64,000 bases of DNA, from NCBI RefSeq assembly GCF_010858045.1, contig NZ_JAAGVC010000026.1:1-64000 (forward strand), read 5' to 3'. Position 1 is the stretch's first letter; each line of letters starts with the position of its first letter. The notes beneath the pieces were generated by a model that saw nothing but the letters and a program-made list of their open reading frames with translations, ran no database searches and was not told where the DNA came from. The stretch comes from Nocardia cyriacigeorgica (lineage in GTDB: Bacteria; Actinomycetota; Actinomycetes; Mycobacteriales; Mycobacteriaceae). Below are positions 11,073-19,726 of the stretch, piece by piece. The position numbers were made by a program, and so were the translations under genes.

Positions 11073-12128
11073 GTGGGCCGCTCGGCCGATGCGTTGCTAC
11101 TGCTGTCGTTCGGCGGCCCCGAACGCCCCGAGGACGTGATGCCGTTCCTGGAGAACGTCACTCGGGGCCGGGGCGTGCCGCGGGAACGGCTCGCCGAAGT
11201 CGCCGAGCACTATATGCACTTCGGCGGGGTGTCGCCGATCAACGAACTCAACCGCCGCATCATCGCCGATGTGGAAGCCGAATTGCGCACTGCCGGAAAA
11301 GATCTGCCGGTCTATTTCGGTAATCGCAACTGGCATCCGATGGCCGAGGACACCCTCGCCCGGATGGCTGCCGACGGTGTGCGTTCGGCGCTGGTCTTCC
11401 CCACCTCGGCGTGGGGTGGCTATTCGGGGTGCTTGCAGTATCAGGAAGACATCGTCCGGTCCCGCGCTGCCGTCGGCGCGGAAGCCCCCGAGCTGATCAA
11501 GTTGCGTCAGTACTTCGATCACCCGCTGCTGATCGAATCCTTCGCCGATGCCATTCGCGCTGCCGCGCAACAGATCCCGGCCGATCGGCGCGACCGGATC
11601 CGGCTGGTGTTCACCGCGCACTCGATTCCCGTCTCGGCCGATCGCACCGCCGGACCGCCGGGCGACGGCGGCGGGCTCTACAGCCGCCAGGTCGCCGAAG
11701 CCGCCCGCTTGTGCGCGGCGGCAACGGGTTTCGGAGACTTCGACGTGGTATGGCAGTCGCGTTCGGGTCCACCGCAGGTGCCGTGGCTCGAGCCCGACAT
11801 CGTCGATCACCTGGAGGAGCTGTCCGGCAAGGGCGTCGACGCCGTGGTGGTGTGCCCGGTCGGTTTCGTCTCCGACCACCTCGAGGTGATCTGGGACCTG
11901 GACAACGAGGCCGCCCAGAAGGCCGCCGAGCTCGGCATGGCCTTCGCCCGCGCGGGCACACCGGGTGCCGATCCGCGGTTCGCGCGCATGGTCGTCGAGC
12001 TGATCGGTGAGCACCTCGACGATGTGCCGCCGCGGCGGCTCGGGGCGGTGCCGGGATACGGGTGCACCGTCGATGGCGCGCCGTGTGCCGTCGATTGCTG
12101 TAAGCCGGCTACGCGGCCCGGGCGCTGA
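11073..12128 (+). CDS. cpfC: Coproporphyrin ferrochelatase, probable [2Fe-2S] type
   Basis: Inserts iron into coproporphyrin III in the actinobacterial heme pathway (older name hemH/hemZ). 351 residues. Catalytic His lies in FTAHSIPVSAD; the conserved acidic region is GFVSDHLEVIWDLDNEA. Cys120 (YSGCLQYQ) and a C-terminal cluster Cys331, Cys338, Cys342, Cys343 match the pattern of ferrochelatases that carry a [2Fe-2S] centre, including the M. tuberculosis enzyme. GTG start is preceded by AGGAGA. It is 27 bases from inhA and may be read with it. Confidence 0.92.
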   Translation: MGRSADALLLLSFGGPERPEDVMPFLENVTRGRGVPRERLAEVAEHYMHFGGVSPINELNRRIIADVEAELRTAGKDLPVYFGNRNWHPMAEDTLARMAADGVRSALVFPTSAWGGYSGCLQYQEDIVRSRAAVGAEAPELIKLRQYFDHPLLIESFADAIRAAAQQIPADRRDRIRLVFTAHSIPVSADRTAGPPGDGGGLYSRQVAEAARLCAAATGFGDFDVVWQSRSGPPQVPWLEPDIVDHLEELSGKGVDAVVVCPVGFVSDHLEVIWDLDNEAAQKAAELGMAFARAGTPGADPRFARMVVELIGEHLDDVPPRRLGAVPGYGCTVDGAPCAVDCCKPATRPGR

Positions 12129-12310
12129 CCACAGCCGGAACCGGCGCAGGTCAACCGGGCGGCGATGCCAAGGTCGCGGTAGTAGCCGGCAGCCTGGCGG
12201 TGCTGCCACGATCGACTCGGTGCCGGCGAATAATGGATCGACACGGCGTCCAGTGGGTCCGGTCGGCACGCCGCTATCAGGCGGTTGCCGCCCTGCCGGG
12301 CCGGCGGGAA

Positions 12311-13120
12311 TCAGGCTCGGCGAGCCGAGGCGTGCACGGCGACCAGCCGCGCCGCCCGAATGGCATCCCACAGCGGCCGCAGCAGCGATTCGTGCTCGAT
12401 GACGGCGCTCGCGGAGGTGGGGGAGGAGGCCGGTTCACGCTGGGCCACGGTGAGGATGGCGGCCACGTGATCGGCGCTGTCGAGGATGCGGCGCGCGCGC
12501 AGCGGAATGGATTCCGGGTAGTCGTGGCGGGAATAGTCGGCCAATTCGGCTTCGATCAGCTCACGCGGATCAGCGTCACCGGATCCGAGGCCGGTCGTGT
12601 GCAGACGCATGAGCGCGTCGGCGGCGTCGCGGACCGCCTCGCGCATGGCGAATTCGGCTTCGCCCAGCGACATGTCGACGCCAGTGGTGGCCGGGATGGG
12701 GGCGCTGTACACGGTCCATTGCAGCGTGTCCTCGCCCTCCCACTGCGGGATCAAACCGGTGCCGTCCGCGCCGGGCACACCGATCAGGATCCCCTCGCCT
12801 GCCTCGATGGCGTCGGCGGCGAACGCGGTACCGACCGGCAGCCCGCGCACATCACCGGGCACCGGAAGCACCAGCCGCAGATGCGCGCCCGGCTCGGCGA
12901 GAGCTTCCCGAATCACCTTGAGCAGCGGCATGACTCCGGTACCCGTCGTCCCACGCGAGGACCACGGCAGATCGGTGCGTGCGCCGCTGAACGGATCCCC
13001 GGCGGCGATGGTGTGCCGCGGAGCCCACGCGTGTAGCGCCTCCAGTACGTCGTCGGGCGCACTGGAACCGGCCAGCCAGGAGCCGGCCCACACCGTCAGC
13101 GTGGCACTCGGGGAGCACAT
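12311..13120 (-). CDS. Conserved hypothetical protein, Rv1486c position
   Basis: 269 residues, soluble, no signal peptide or membrane helix. Visible stretches include TLTVWAGSWLAGS at the N-terminus and a central region rich in Leu/Val/Gly (HLRLVLPVPGDVRGLPVG). I recognise no catalytic motif. Orientation and position after ferrochelatase match Rv1486c, a conserved mycobacterial protein of unknown function. ATG 13120 is chosen because similarity to a folded domain begins there; upstream codons are Arg-rich and look non-coding. It faces the ferrochelatase gene convergently across about 180 bases without other features. Confidence 0.7.
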   Translation of the reverse strand: MCSPSATLTVWAGSWLAGSSAPDDVLEALHAWAPRHTIAAGDPFSGARTDLPWSSRGTTGTGVMPLLKVIREALAEPGAHLRLVLPVPGDVRGLPVGTAFAADAIEAGEGILIGVPGADGTGLIPQWEGEDTLQWTVYSAPIPATTGVDMSLGEAEFAMREAVRDAADALMRLHTTGLGSGDADPRELIEAELADYSRHDYPESIPLRARRILDSADHVAAILTVAQREPASSPTSASAVIEHESLLRPLWDAIRAARLVAVHASARRA

Positions 13121-13216
13121 AATCTTCGAGCATAAAGGTTCACCGCGACACGTGGACATCGGTGCGCCCGCTCGATCCCGGCGCCGCCGTGATCGGGCCG
13201 CCGTCGTGATCACCGA

Positions 13217-13435
13217 TCAGGTGTTGCACCCCTGCGACGGATCGCCGGAAGCCGACGGGGGCAGCTGGATGAGGCAGACGATCAGGTCGAGCAGCGCCGG
13301 CGCCAGATCGGCCGAACCGGTCGCGACGGCGTGGCGGTGCTCGGTGCCGGGCGCGGCGCTCGCAGCCGGAGCAGCCAAGGCCGGCAGAGTCAGGGCGGCG
13401 GCTACCAGAAACGCCGACAGCGGCTTCACGGACAT
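13217..13435 (-). CDS. Small exported protein with one cysteine pair
   Basis: 72 residues beginning with a typical Sec signal peptide: MSVKPLS, then an Ala/Leu core, with likely cleavage after AAPAASA near residue 30. The mature part is about 42 residues with two cysteines (LIVCLIQL and QGCNT) that could form one disulfide. An excellent GGAGGTG lies just upstream of ATG 13435, supporting a real gene. Function unknown. It ends about 97 bases before the Rv1486c-like start and may share a transcript with it. Confidence 0.65.
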   Translation of the reverse strand: MSVKPLSAFLVAAALTLPALAAPAASAAPGTEHRHAVATGSADLAPALLDLIVCLIQLPPSASGDPSQGCNT

Positions 13436-13524
13436 GTTCACCTCCGAATCCGGGCCGGCCGGGCGTTCCGGCCGGGCCGGGCGACCGCCGGTGCGCGGTC
13501 GGCGAACTCCTCGAACGCCGGACG

Positions 13525-14352
13525 CTACCCGGGTTCGGTGACGAAGTCGATGAGCCGCTCGACCGCGCCGATCAGCGGCGCCTCGAGATCGCGGAACGAA
13601 TCGACGGCGTTGTAGACCCGGCGCCACCCTTCCTGCGGTGTGCCCCAGCCGAGGCGGCGGCACACACCCGTTTTCCAGTCTTCCCCACGCGGCACCTGCG
13701 GCCACTGCTGGATCCCGACCGCAGCCGGGCGCACCGCCTGCCAGACATCGATGAAGGGATGGCCGGTGACCAGCACATGGGGGCCGAGACCGGTGGTGAG
13801 CTGGGTTTCCTTCGAGCCGGTGACGAGATGGTCGACCAGCACCCCGACCCTCCGGCCCGGTCCCGGACCGAATTCGGCGAGTCGCGCCGCCAGATTATCC
13901 AGGCCCTCGAGATGCTCGACCACCACGCCCTCGACCCGCAGATCGTGGCCCCATACGCGCTCGACCAGCGCAGCGTCGTGCACGCCCTCGACCCAGATCC
14001 GGCTCGCCGCCGCTACCCGGGCGCGCAGGCCTTCGACTCGGGTGGAGCCCGATGCGGAGCGTGTCTCGCGCTTGGGTGCGGCGCGCGCGGGCCGCACCAG
14101 GGTCACCGGCTGTCCGTCGATCAGGAACGCGGCCTCGCGCATCGCGAACAGCCGCACCGCGCCGCGAGCGTCCTCGAGTTTGACGAACTCGCCGTCGTAG
14201 CTGCGGTCGAATCCGACGACGGCGCCGCAGAATCCGCTCGCCGCGTCCTCGACGACGAGGTCACGCTCGGCGTCCACTCGCGGGACCGCGCGCTTGGTGG
14301 CGCGGGTGTGGCCGGAAAAGATGTCACCGCCGTACATGTCACGCGAACTCAC
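13525..14352 (-). CDS. DUF3097 family protein with TOPRIM-like region
   Basis: 275 residues. The N-terminal half is a beta-rich domain (DLVVEDAASGFCGAVVGF). The second half has IWVEGVHDAALVERVWG followed by GVLVDHLVTGSKE, the spacing expected of a TOPRIM fold (a Glu, then an Asp after a strand), with GHPFIDVWQAV after it. The family is widespread in actinobacteria with no assigned function; the TOPRIM reading is my inference. GTG 14352 is preferred over ATG 14337 because TAGCTT (14360-14365) lies seven bases before it, consistent with leaderless transcription. Confidence 0.75.
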   Translation of the reverse strand: MSSRDMYGGDIFSGHTRATKRAVPRVDAERDLVVEDAASGFCGAVVGFDRSYDGEFVKLEDARGAVRLFAMREAAFLIDGQPVTLVRPARAAPKRETRSASGSTRVEGLRARVAAASRIWVEGVHDAALVERVWGHDLRVEGVVVEHLEGLDNLAARLAEFGPGPGRRVGVLVDHLVTGSKETQLTTGLGPHVLVTGHPFIDVWQAVRPAAVGIQQWPQVPRGEDWKTGVCRRLGWGTPQEGWRRVYNAVDSFRDLEAPLIGAVERLIDFVTEPG

Positions 14353-14510
14353 CTGCCCGAAGCTACTGCACCGGAATCGCTTCGAGGGTGCGGCGCACCG
14401 GGGCCGCGCCGTGGCGGGCCGCACAGCGGACGCGCCGGGTGCGTGCGGGTGAACGGGATGATCTTGCGCTGTAGGGCACCGGAATCGGCTCCGGCCACTA
14501 CAGTGGAGAC

Positions 14511-14942
14511 GTGGCCGCAGTTATCTGGCTGGTCGTGGGCATCCTGCTCGTGGCGGCCGAGATGTTCGTCGGTGAGCTGACCTTGCTGATGCTCGGTGGT
14601 GGGGCACTCATCACCGCCGGTATCAGTTTCGCCGCCGACACCAGTGTCGTGGCCGATGCGATCATCTTCGCGATCGTGTCCGTCGCGCTGATGCTCGGTG
14701 TGCGCCCGATGTTGTTGCGGCGCTTCGCGACTCCGCCGCCGACACTCACCAATGTCGATGCGCTGCCCGGTAAGACGGCGCTGGTGATCGATGACGTCGG
14801 TGCGCACAGCGGCCGGGTGAAACTCGGTGGTGAAGAGTGGACGGCGCGGCCGTTCGATCCGGCCGAGGAGTATCCGAAGGGAACCACGGTGTACGTGATG
14901 AAGATCGACGGCGCGACCGCCGTCGTCTGGAAAGGGCCGTAA
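14511..14942 (+). CDS. NfeD-like membrane protein (Rv1487-like)
   Basis: 143 residues: two or three N-terminal membrane helices (about 3-65) and a C-terminal OB-fold domain (LPGKTALVIDDVGAHSGRVKLGGEEW). NfeD proteins partner with SPFH/stomatin proteins in membrane microdomains, and the next gene encodes one, beginning on the last base of this stop codon (TAATG). GTG start with GGAGA very close; a TACAGT hexamer at 14499-14504 could give a leaderless transcript. Confidence 0.88.
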   Translation: MAAVIWLVVGILLVAAEMFVGELTLLMLGGGALITAGISFAADTSVVADAIIFAIVSVALMLGVRPMLLRRFATPPPTLTNVDALPGKTALVIDDVGAHSGRVKLGGEEWTARPFDPAEEYPKGTTVYVMKIDGATAVVWKGP

Positions 14943-16189
14943 TGGCTGTATTGATCGTGGCCGCCGTCCTCGTGCTGCTGGTCGTGGTGGTGGTGTTCAA
15001 ATCGATCGCGCTGGTGCCGCAGGCCGAGGCGGCGGTGATCGAGCGACTCGGCCGGTACTCGCGCACGGTGTCGGGCCAGCTGACCTTCCTCGTGCCCTTC
15101 GCCGACCGGATCCGGGCCAAGGTCGACCTGCGTGAGCGGGTGGTCTCGTTCCCGCCGCAGCCGGTGATCACCCAGGACAACCTCACCCTGCAGATCGACT
15201 CGGTGGTGTATTTCCAGGTCACCAGCCCGCAGGCGGCGGTGTACGAGATCAGCAACTACATCGCCGCGGTCGAGCAGCTCACCGTCACCACACTGCGCAA
15301 CGTGGTCGGCGGTATGACCCTGGAGGACACGCTGACCTCCCGCGATCAGATCAACAGCCAGCTGCGCGGTGTACTCGACGAAGCCACCGGACGCTGGGGT
15401 CTGCGGGTGGCGCGGGTGGAGCTCAAGGCGATCGATCCGCCGCCGTCGATCCAGGAGTCGATGGAAAAGCAGATGAAGGCCGACCGCGAGAAGCGCGCCA
15501 TGATCCTCACCGCCGAGGGCCAGCGCGAATCGCAGATCAAGACCGCGGAGGGCGCCAAGCAGGCCCAGATCCTGTCCGCCGAGGGCGCCAAGCAGTCGGC
15601 CATCCTGTCGGCCGAGGGTGAACGTCAGAGCCGCATTCTGCGCGCACAGGGTGAACGTGCCGCCTCCTATCTGCAAGCCCAGGGCCAGGCCAAGGCGATC
15701 GAAAAGGTCTTCGCCGCCATCAAATCCGGTAAGCCGACGCCGGAACTGCTGGCCTACCAGTACATGCAGACGCTGCCGATGGTCGCGCGCGGCGACGCCA
15801 ACAAGGTGTGGCTGGTGCCGAGCGATTTCGGTAAGGCCCTGGAAGGTTTCGCCAAGAACTTCGCCACCAAGGGCGAGGACGGCGTTTTCCGCTACGAGCC
15901 GCCGGAATCCGACGGCAGCGAGAGCAAACCCGAAGACGATTCCGAGGACGTCGCCGATTGGTTCGACACCGCACCGGATCCGGCCATCGAACGCGCCGTG
16001 CGCGCGGCCGAGGCCACGGCCCGCACCCCGGTCGAAGGTTTGGTGCCCGGTGTCGACCCCTCGCCCGCGAACCTGAACAAAGCCGCACCGACGGCGCCGC
16101 AATCGCCCGCGCGGCCGGAGCCGCCACAACCGCCGAGCGCCGGGGACATCCACGGCCGGCCGTGGCAGCCGCCGGGGGCGCAGCAGTAG
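14942..16189 (+). CDS. SPFH/stomatin-family membrane protein (Rv1488-like)
   Basis: 415 residues. One N-terminal membrane anchor (LIVAAVLVLLVVVVVF), then an SPFH/band-7 domain (about 20-190) with the slipin-like phrase RLGRYSRTVSGQLTFLVPF. A coiled coil follows with four short repeats of the type AEGAKQxxILS. The C-terminal 100 residues are a low-complexity acidic/Pro-rich tail. It probably forms oligomeric scaffolds in the inner membrane with the upstream NfeD protein, with which it is translationally coupled. Position and order match Rv1487-Rv1488. Confidence 0.9.
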   Translation: MAVLIVAAVLVLLVVVVVFKSIALVPQAEAAVIERLGRYSRTVSGQLTFLVPFADRIRAKVDLRERVVSFPPQPVITQDNLTLQIDSVVYFQVTSPQAAVYEISNYIAAVEQLTVTTLRNVVGGMTLEDTLTSRDQINSQLRGVLDEATGRWGLRVARVELKAIDPPPSIQESMEKQMKADREKRAMILTAEGQRESQIKTAEGAKQAQILSAEGAKQSAILSAEGERQSRILRAQGERAASYLQAQGQAKAIEKVFAAIKSGKPTPELLAYQYMQTLPMVARGDANKVWLVPSDFGKALEGFAKNFATKGEDGVFRYEPPESDGSESKPEDDSEDVADWFDTAPDPAIERAVRAAEATARTPVEGLVPGVDPSPANLNKAAPTAPQSPARPEPPQPPSAGDIHGRPWQPPGAQQ

Positions 16190-16338
16190 CTCTCCGAACG
16201 CGCTGCGGCGGCGCAGCGTTATTCCCGGCGTCGATGTCGGATTGTGCACAGCCGAGGCGGAATTGCCTCGGGCCCGCGCGAGGTTGCTCTGCTGCGACAG
16301 GTTCGCGGACAGCGGATCGCGCGAGTGAGGGAACGCAG

Positions 16339-17628
16339 ATGATCGCGTGGAGAAAGCGGCGCACGACCGCGCAGACGAGCACGATCGGCAGGCGGCGCGG
16401 CACCGTGGTGGCCGCGCTGCTGGCCACGGCGGCACTGGTACTCGCCGGCTGCTCCGACGACGCGGATGCCGAAGCCGCGGCCTGGTCCGACAGTTGGGTG
16501 AGCGCGCAACAGCCGGCGGTCGATCTGTGGGAACCCAATTGGTCCACCGGCGGATTCGACAACCACACCGTCCGTCAGGTGATCCGCCCGACCCTCGGCG
16601 GTGACGAGGTACGGATCAAGTTCTCCAATCTCTACGGTGAGCGTCCGCTGCGCATCACGTCGGCGACCATCGCCGAGCCGGGGCAGGGTGCGCAGGTCCG
16701 GGCCGACACCGTGCGTCCGCTGCTGTTCGGCGGGGTGGCGTCCACCGAGATTCCGGTCGGCGCGGAATCGACCACCGACGCGGTCGATTTCGCCATCACC
16801 GCGCTGCGGCCGGTGACGGTGACGATCTATCTGGCCGAGGCCACCGGGCCGGCCACCTTCCATCAGACCGCCAACGCCACCAGCTATCGGGCCGGCGGTG
16901 ATCACGCTGCCGACCCGACCGCCACGGCGTTCACCGAAACCACCCGATCCTGGTACTACCTCGCCGATCTCGAGGTGAACAGCACGGCCGCCGAGGGTGC
17001 GGTGGTGACCTTCGGCGATTCGATCACCGACGGCGCAGAAGCCACCGCCGACGCCGACAACCGCTACCCGGACGTGCTGGCCACCCGGCTGGCCGCCGAC
17101 GGATCCGGCCGCGCGGTGCTCAACACCGGTATCAGCGGCAACCGGGTGCTCACCGACTCCGAATTCACCGGCGACAGCGCCAGGACCCGGTTCCGCCGCG
17201 ACGTGCTCGACCGGGACGGGGCGAGCACCGTCATCCTGCTGGAGGGCATCAACGACATCGGCGCCAGTGAACTCGACGAGCCGTGGGTGTACCCCAACCC
17301 GGAGGTCAGCGCCGAGCAGCTCATCGCCGGATACCGCGAACTGATCGCGCTGGCGCGCGCGGACGGCCTGCGGGTGGTGGGTGCGACGCTGATTCCGTAC
17401 AAGGGGGCGCCGTACTACAGCGAACGCGGTGAAGCCGTGCGCGATGCGGTGAACGCGTGGATCCGGTCCTCGGGCGAGTTCGACGCGGTCATCGATTTCG
17501 AACGCGCGGTGGTCGCCCCGGACGATCCGGACGCGATCGCTGCGGCCTTCGACAGCGGCGATCACCTGCATCCGAGCCCGGCCGGATACGCCACGATGGC
17601 GCAGGCCATCGATCTGGCCCGGCTCTGA
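16339..17628 (+). CDS. GDSL/SGNH-hydrolase lipoprotein
   Basis: 429 residues. Signal peptide with a lipobox (LVLAGC, lipidated Cys38), so it is probably anchored on the outer face of the membrane. An N-terminal beta-rich domain (about 50-220) precedes an SGNH hydrolase domain: block I GDSIT with the nucleophilic Ser, block II GISGNRV, block III GINDIG, and the Asp/His pair in GDHLHPSPAGY. Likely an esterase acting on acylated sugars or lipids; the substrate is not evident. ATG 16339 follows GAGGGAACG. A hairpin shortly after the stop suggests a monocistronic unit. Confidence 0.88.
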   Translation: MIAWRKRRTTAQTSTIGRRRGTVVAALLATAALVLAGCSDDADAEAAAWSDSWVSAQQPAVDLWEPNWSTGGFDNHTVRQVIRPTLGGDEVRIKFSNLYGERPLRITSATIAEPGQGAQVRADTVRPLLFGGVASTEIPVGAESTTDAVDFAITALRPVTVTIYLAEATGPATFHQTANATSYRAGGDHAADPTATAFTETTRSWYYLADLEVNSTAAEGAVVTFGDSITDGAEATADADNRYPDVLATRLAADGSGRAVLNTGISGNRVLTDSEFTGDSARTRFRRDVLDRDGASTVILLEGINDIGASELDEPWVYPNPEVSAEQLIAGYRELIALARADGLRVVGATLIPYKGAPYYSERGEAVRDAVNAWIRSSGEFDAVIDFERAVVAPDDPDAIAAAFDSGDHLHPSPAGYATMAQAIDLARL

Positions 17629-17638
17629 GCCGAGGTTC

Positions 17639-17673
17639 GGCGCCCACCTCAGCAGACGCGGGGGTGGGGCGCC
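17639..17673 (+). terminator. Probable terminator after the GDSL lipoprotein
   Basis: GGCGCCCACC (17639-17648) pairs with GGTGGGGCGCC (17663-17673), with one bulged G and a 14-base loop. It starts about 10 bases after the stop codon. No U-tract is present. The rest of the space to 17898 contains no gene I can support. Confidence 0.4.
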
Positions 17674-17898
17674 GGGTGGGAGGGTCGATCGGCGGTGCCG
17701 GACCGTGTGACGCGGCCTCGGAGGAACCGCTCAGTGGCCGCGCGCCGAGACACGGGACCGAGCGAGCTTTCCGCCGCGCACAGCGCGGTCCTGGCAATTC
17801 GAGTGTGCCCGCCGACATGACGATTGCGCTTCTGGTGAACACGCTGCGTGCGCCCACACAGCTCGGCATCCTGGAGATATCGGGGTGCGAAGCAGGCG

Positions 17899-18825
17899 GT
17901 GATCAACGTGGACGATGCGGCGATGGATGCGTACTCGCGCACGGTGATCGCGGTGGCGGCGTCGGTGACACCGCATGTGGCCAGTGTTCGGGCGCGGCGG
18001 GGGAGCGGATCGGCGGTGGTGGTGTCCGGGGACGGATATCTGTTGACCAACGCGCACGTCGTCGGGTCCTCGCGCGGGGGTGAGCTGGTGTTCGCCGATG
18101 GCGCCGACACCCGGTACGACGTGGTCGGGACCGATCCGCTGTCCGATCTCGCGGTGCTGCGCGCGCGGGGCGCGGCCCCCGGCGCCGTCACCCTCGGCGA
18201 CGCCGACGCTCTCGTCGTCGGGCAGTTGGTGGTCGCCGTCGGCAGCCCGCTGGGGTTGGCGGGTTCGGTGACGGCCGGGGTGGTCAGCGCCCTCGGCCGG
18301 GCGGTGCCGGTGTCCTCGCGCCGCGCCGGACGGGTCATCGAAGACGTCATCCAGACCGACGCGGCGCTGAATCCGGGCAATTCCGGTGGTGCGCTCGCCG
18401 ATTCGGCCGGGCGGGTGGTCGGGATCAATACCGCCGTCGCCGGCATCGGCCTCGGCCTGGCGATCCCGATCAACGCGACCACCCGCATGATCGTGCGGAC
18501 CTTGCGCGCCGAGGGCCGGGTCCGCCGCGCGTATCTCGGACTGGTGGGTGTTCCGGCGCCGCTACCCGACGACGTCGCCGAACGCACCGGGCAGGACGGT
18601 GGCGTCCGCATCGTCGAAGTCATCGGCGGCGGCCCCGCCGATCGCGCGGGCCTGCGTCGTGGCGATCTGGTGCTCAGTGTCGCCCGCGCCGAGGTCAGGG
18701 ACGCCCAAGGGATCCAGCGGCAGCTCTTCGCCGAGGCGATCGGGTCGCAGCTGCCGGTCACCGTGTTGCGCAACGGCGCCATGGTCGACGTGATCGCGGT
18801 GCCGATCGAACTGACCGTCGACTGA
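17899..18825 (+). CDS. HtrA/DegP-like serine protease with PDZ domain, apparently unsecreted
   Basis: 308 residues. The trypsin-like triad is intact: His53 (TNAHVVG), Asp83 (LSDLAVL), Ser162 (NPGNSGGAL). A single PDZ domain follows (about 205-300; VIGGGPADRAGLRRGDLVL). Unlike most HtrA proteins there is no signal peptide or membrane anchor upstream of the protease domain in any reasonable start choice. It would therefore be cytoplasmic unless a start is missed. GTG 17899 is tentative; GTG 17908 and ATG 17923 are in frame. Confidence 0.85.
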   Translation: MINVDDAAMDAYSRTVIAVAASVTPHVASVRARRGSGSAVVVSGDGYLLTNAHVVGSSRGGELVFADGADTRYDVVGTDPLSDLAVLRARGAAPGAVTLGDADALVVGQLVVAVGSPLGLAGSVTAGVVSALGRAVPVSSRRAGRVIEDVIQTDAALNPGNSGGALADSAGRVVGINTAVAGIGLGLAIPINATTRMIVRTLRAEGRVRRAYLGLVGVPAPLPDDVAERTGQDGGVRIVEVIGGGPADRAGLRRGDLVLSVARAEVRDAQGIQRQLFAEAIGSQLPVTVLRNGAMVDVIAVPIELTVD

Positions 18826-18864
18826 TCGCCGGTGCCGCGTCAGCTGCACACCACGAGCAGCCGG

Positions 18865-19545
18865 TCAGTCGGTGACGGGGACCGGCTCGGCGGCGTTCTC
18901 GCGCGGCGCGGGGGTCCACCGGGCATCGAGGACCAACCCGATCACACCGATCGCCAGGCAGATTCCGGAGATGACGACCATCGCCGGATGACTGCCTCCG
19001 GTCAGCGCATCCGCGAGCACCACCGTGGCGACCGTGCCCGGCAGCGACCCGAGGACGGTAGCGATCAGGTACGGCCAGAACCGGATCGAGGACAGGCCAC
19101 AGCAGTAGTTGACCACCGAGAACGGGGCGAACGCGATCAAGCGCAGCGAACCGACCGCCAGCCAGCCGCGGCGCTCGAGCCGCTCGTCGATGGCGCGCAC
19201 CGACGGATGGGTCAGCCGGGACGCTACTCGATCCCGGTCGAGGGCGCGTACCAGCAGCAGGGCCAGCGCGGCGGCGACCGCCGTGGCCGTGAGCGCCACC
19301 GCGCTGCCGAGGCCGGCGCCGAACAGCACCCCGCTGCTCACAGTGAGCACCGTCCGCGGCACCGGTGCGACAGCGACCAGCGCGTATCCGAGGAGGAACA
19401 GCAGTGGGAAGATCGGGCCCACGCCCTCGGCCCAGTCCTGGATCTGCTCCGGACTCGGCAGCTCGATCAGCAACGCGACGGCGAAAAGCGCGCCGACCCC
19501 GAGGATCAGCGCGACGACGCGTCGATCACGAATCAGTCGAGTCAC
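18865..19545 (-). CDS. TVP38/TMEM64 (VTT-domain) membrane protein (Rv1491c-like)
   Basis: 226 residues with about five to six hydrophobic segments. The central VTT/SNARE-associated region includes PRTVLTVSSGVLFGAGLG and RLIAFAPFSVVNYCCGLS. Related proteins act as lipid scramblases or polyprenyl-phosphate translocases; the role here is unknown. GTG 19545 has TAACCT (19552-19557) six bases upstream, suggesting a leaderless transcript. Divergent from mutA, exactly as Rv1491c is from mutA in M. tuberculosis. Confidence 0.85.
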   Translation of the reverse strand: MTRLIRDRRVVALILGVGALFAVALLIELPSPEQIQDWAEGVGPIFPLLFLLGYALVAVAPVPRTVLTVSSGVLFGAGLGSAVALTATAVAAALALLLVRALDRDRVASRLTHPSVRAIDERLERRGWLAVGSLRLIAFAPFSVVNYCCGLSSIRFWPYLIATVLGSLPGTVATVVLADALTGGSHPAMVVISGICLAIGVIGLVLDARWTPAPRENAAEPVPVTD

Positions 19546-19726
19546 CCGGCAAGGTTACCGGTTGGTAGTGGTGGCCTCGCTCGAGCGCGTATTGGCGTCG
19601 GGCTAGCATCGGAGGAAACGAGTCGAATACTCGTTAACCAAAGTGTCCGCTGAGCTGGGCGGATGCACAGGTGCGGGCGTGCAGGAGTGGTGCGCCCGTA
19701 CTCGAATGGAAGAGGGAAAGCAGCGT

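Noticed and set aside
12200..13036. A 278-codon plus-strand frame opposite the Rv1486c-like gene
   Set aside because: Arg/Gly-rich shadow product; the minus-strand frame has a protein-like composition and a syntenic match.
18826..18864. Possible terminator between the protease and the VTT gene
   Set aside because: The complementary stretches around CCGG are short and interrupted, with too long a loop.
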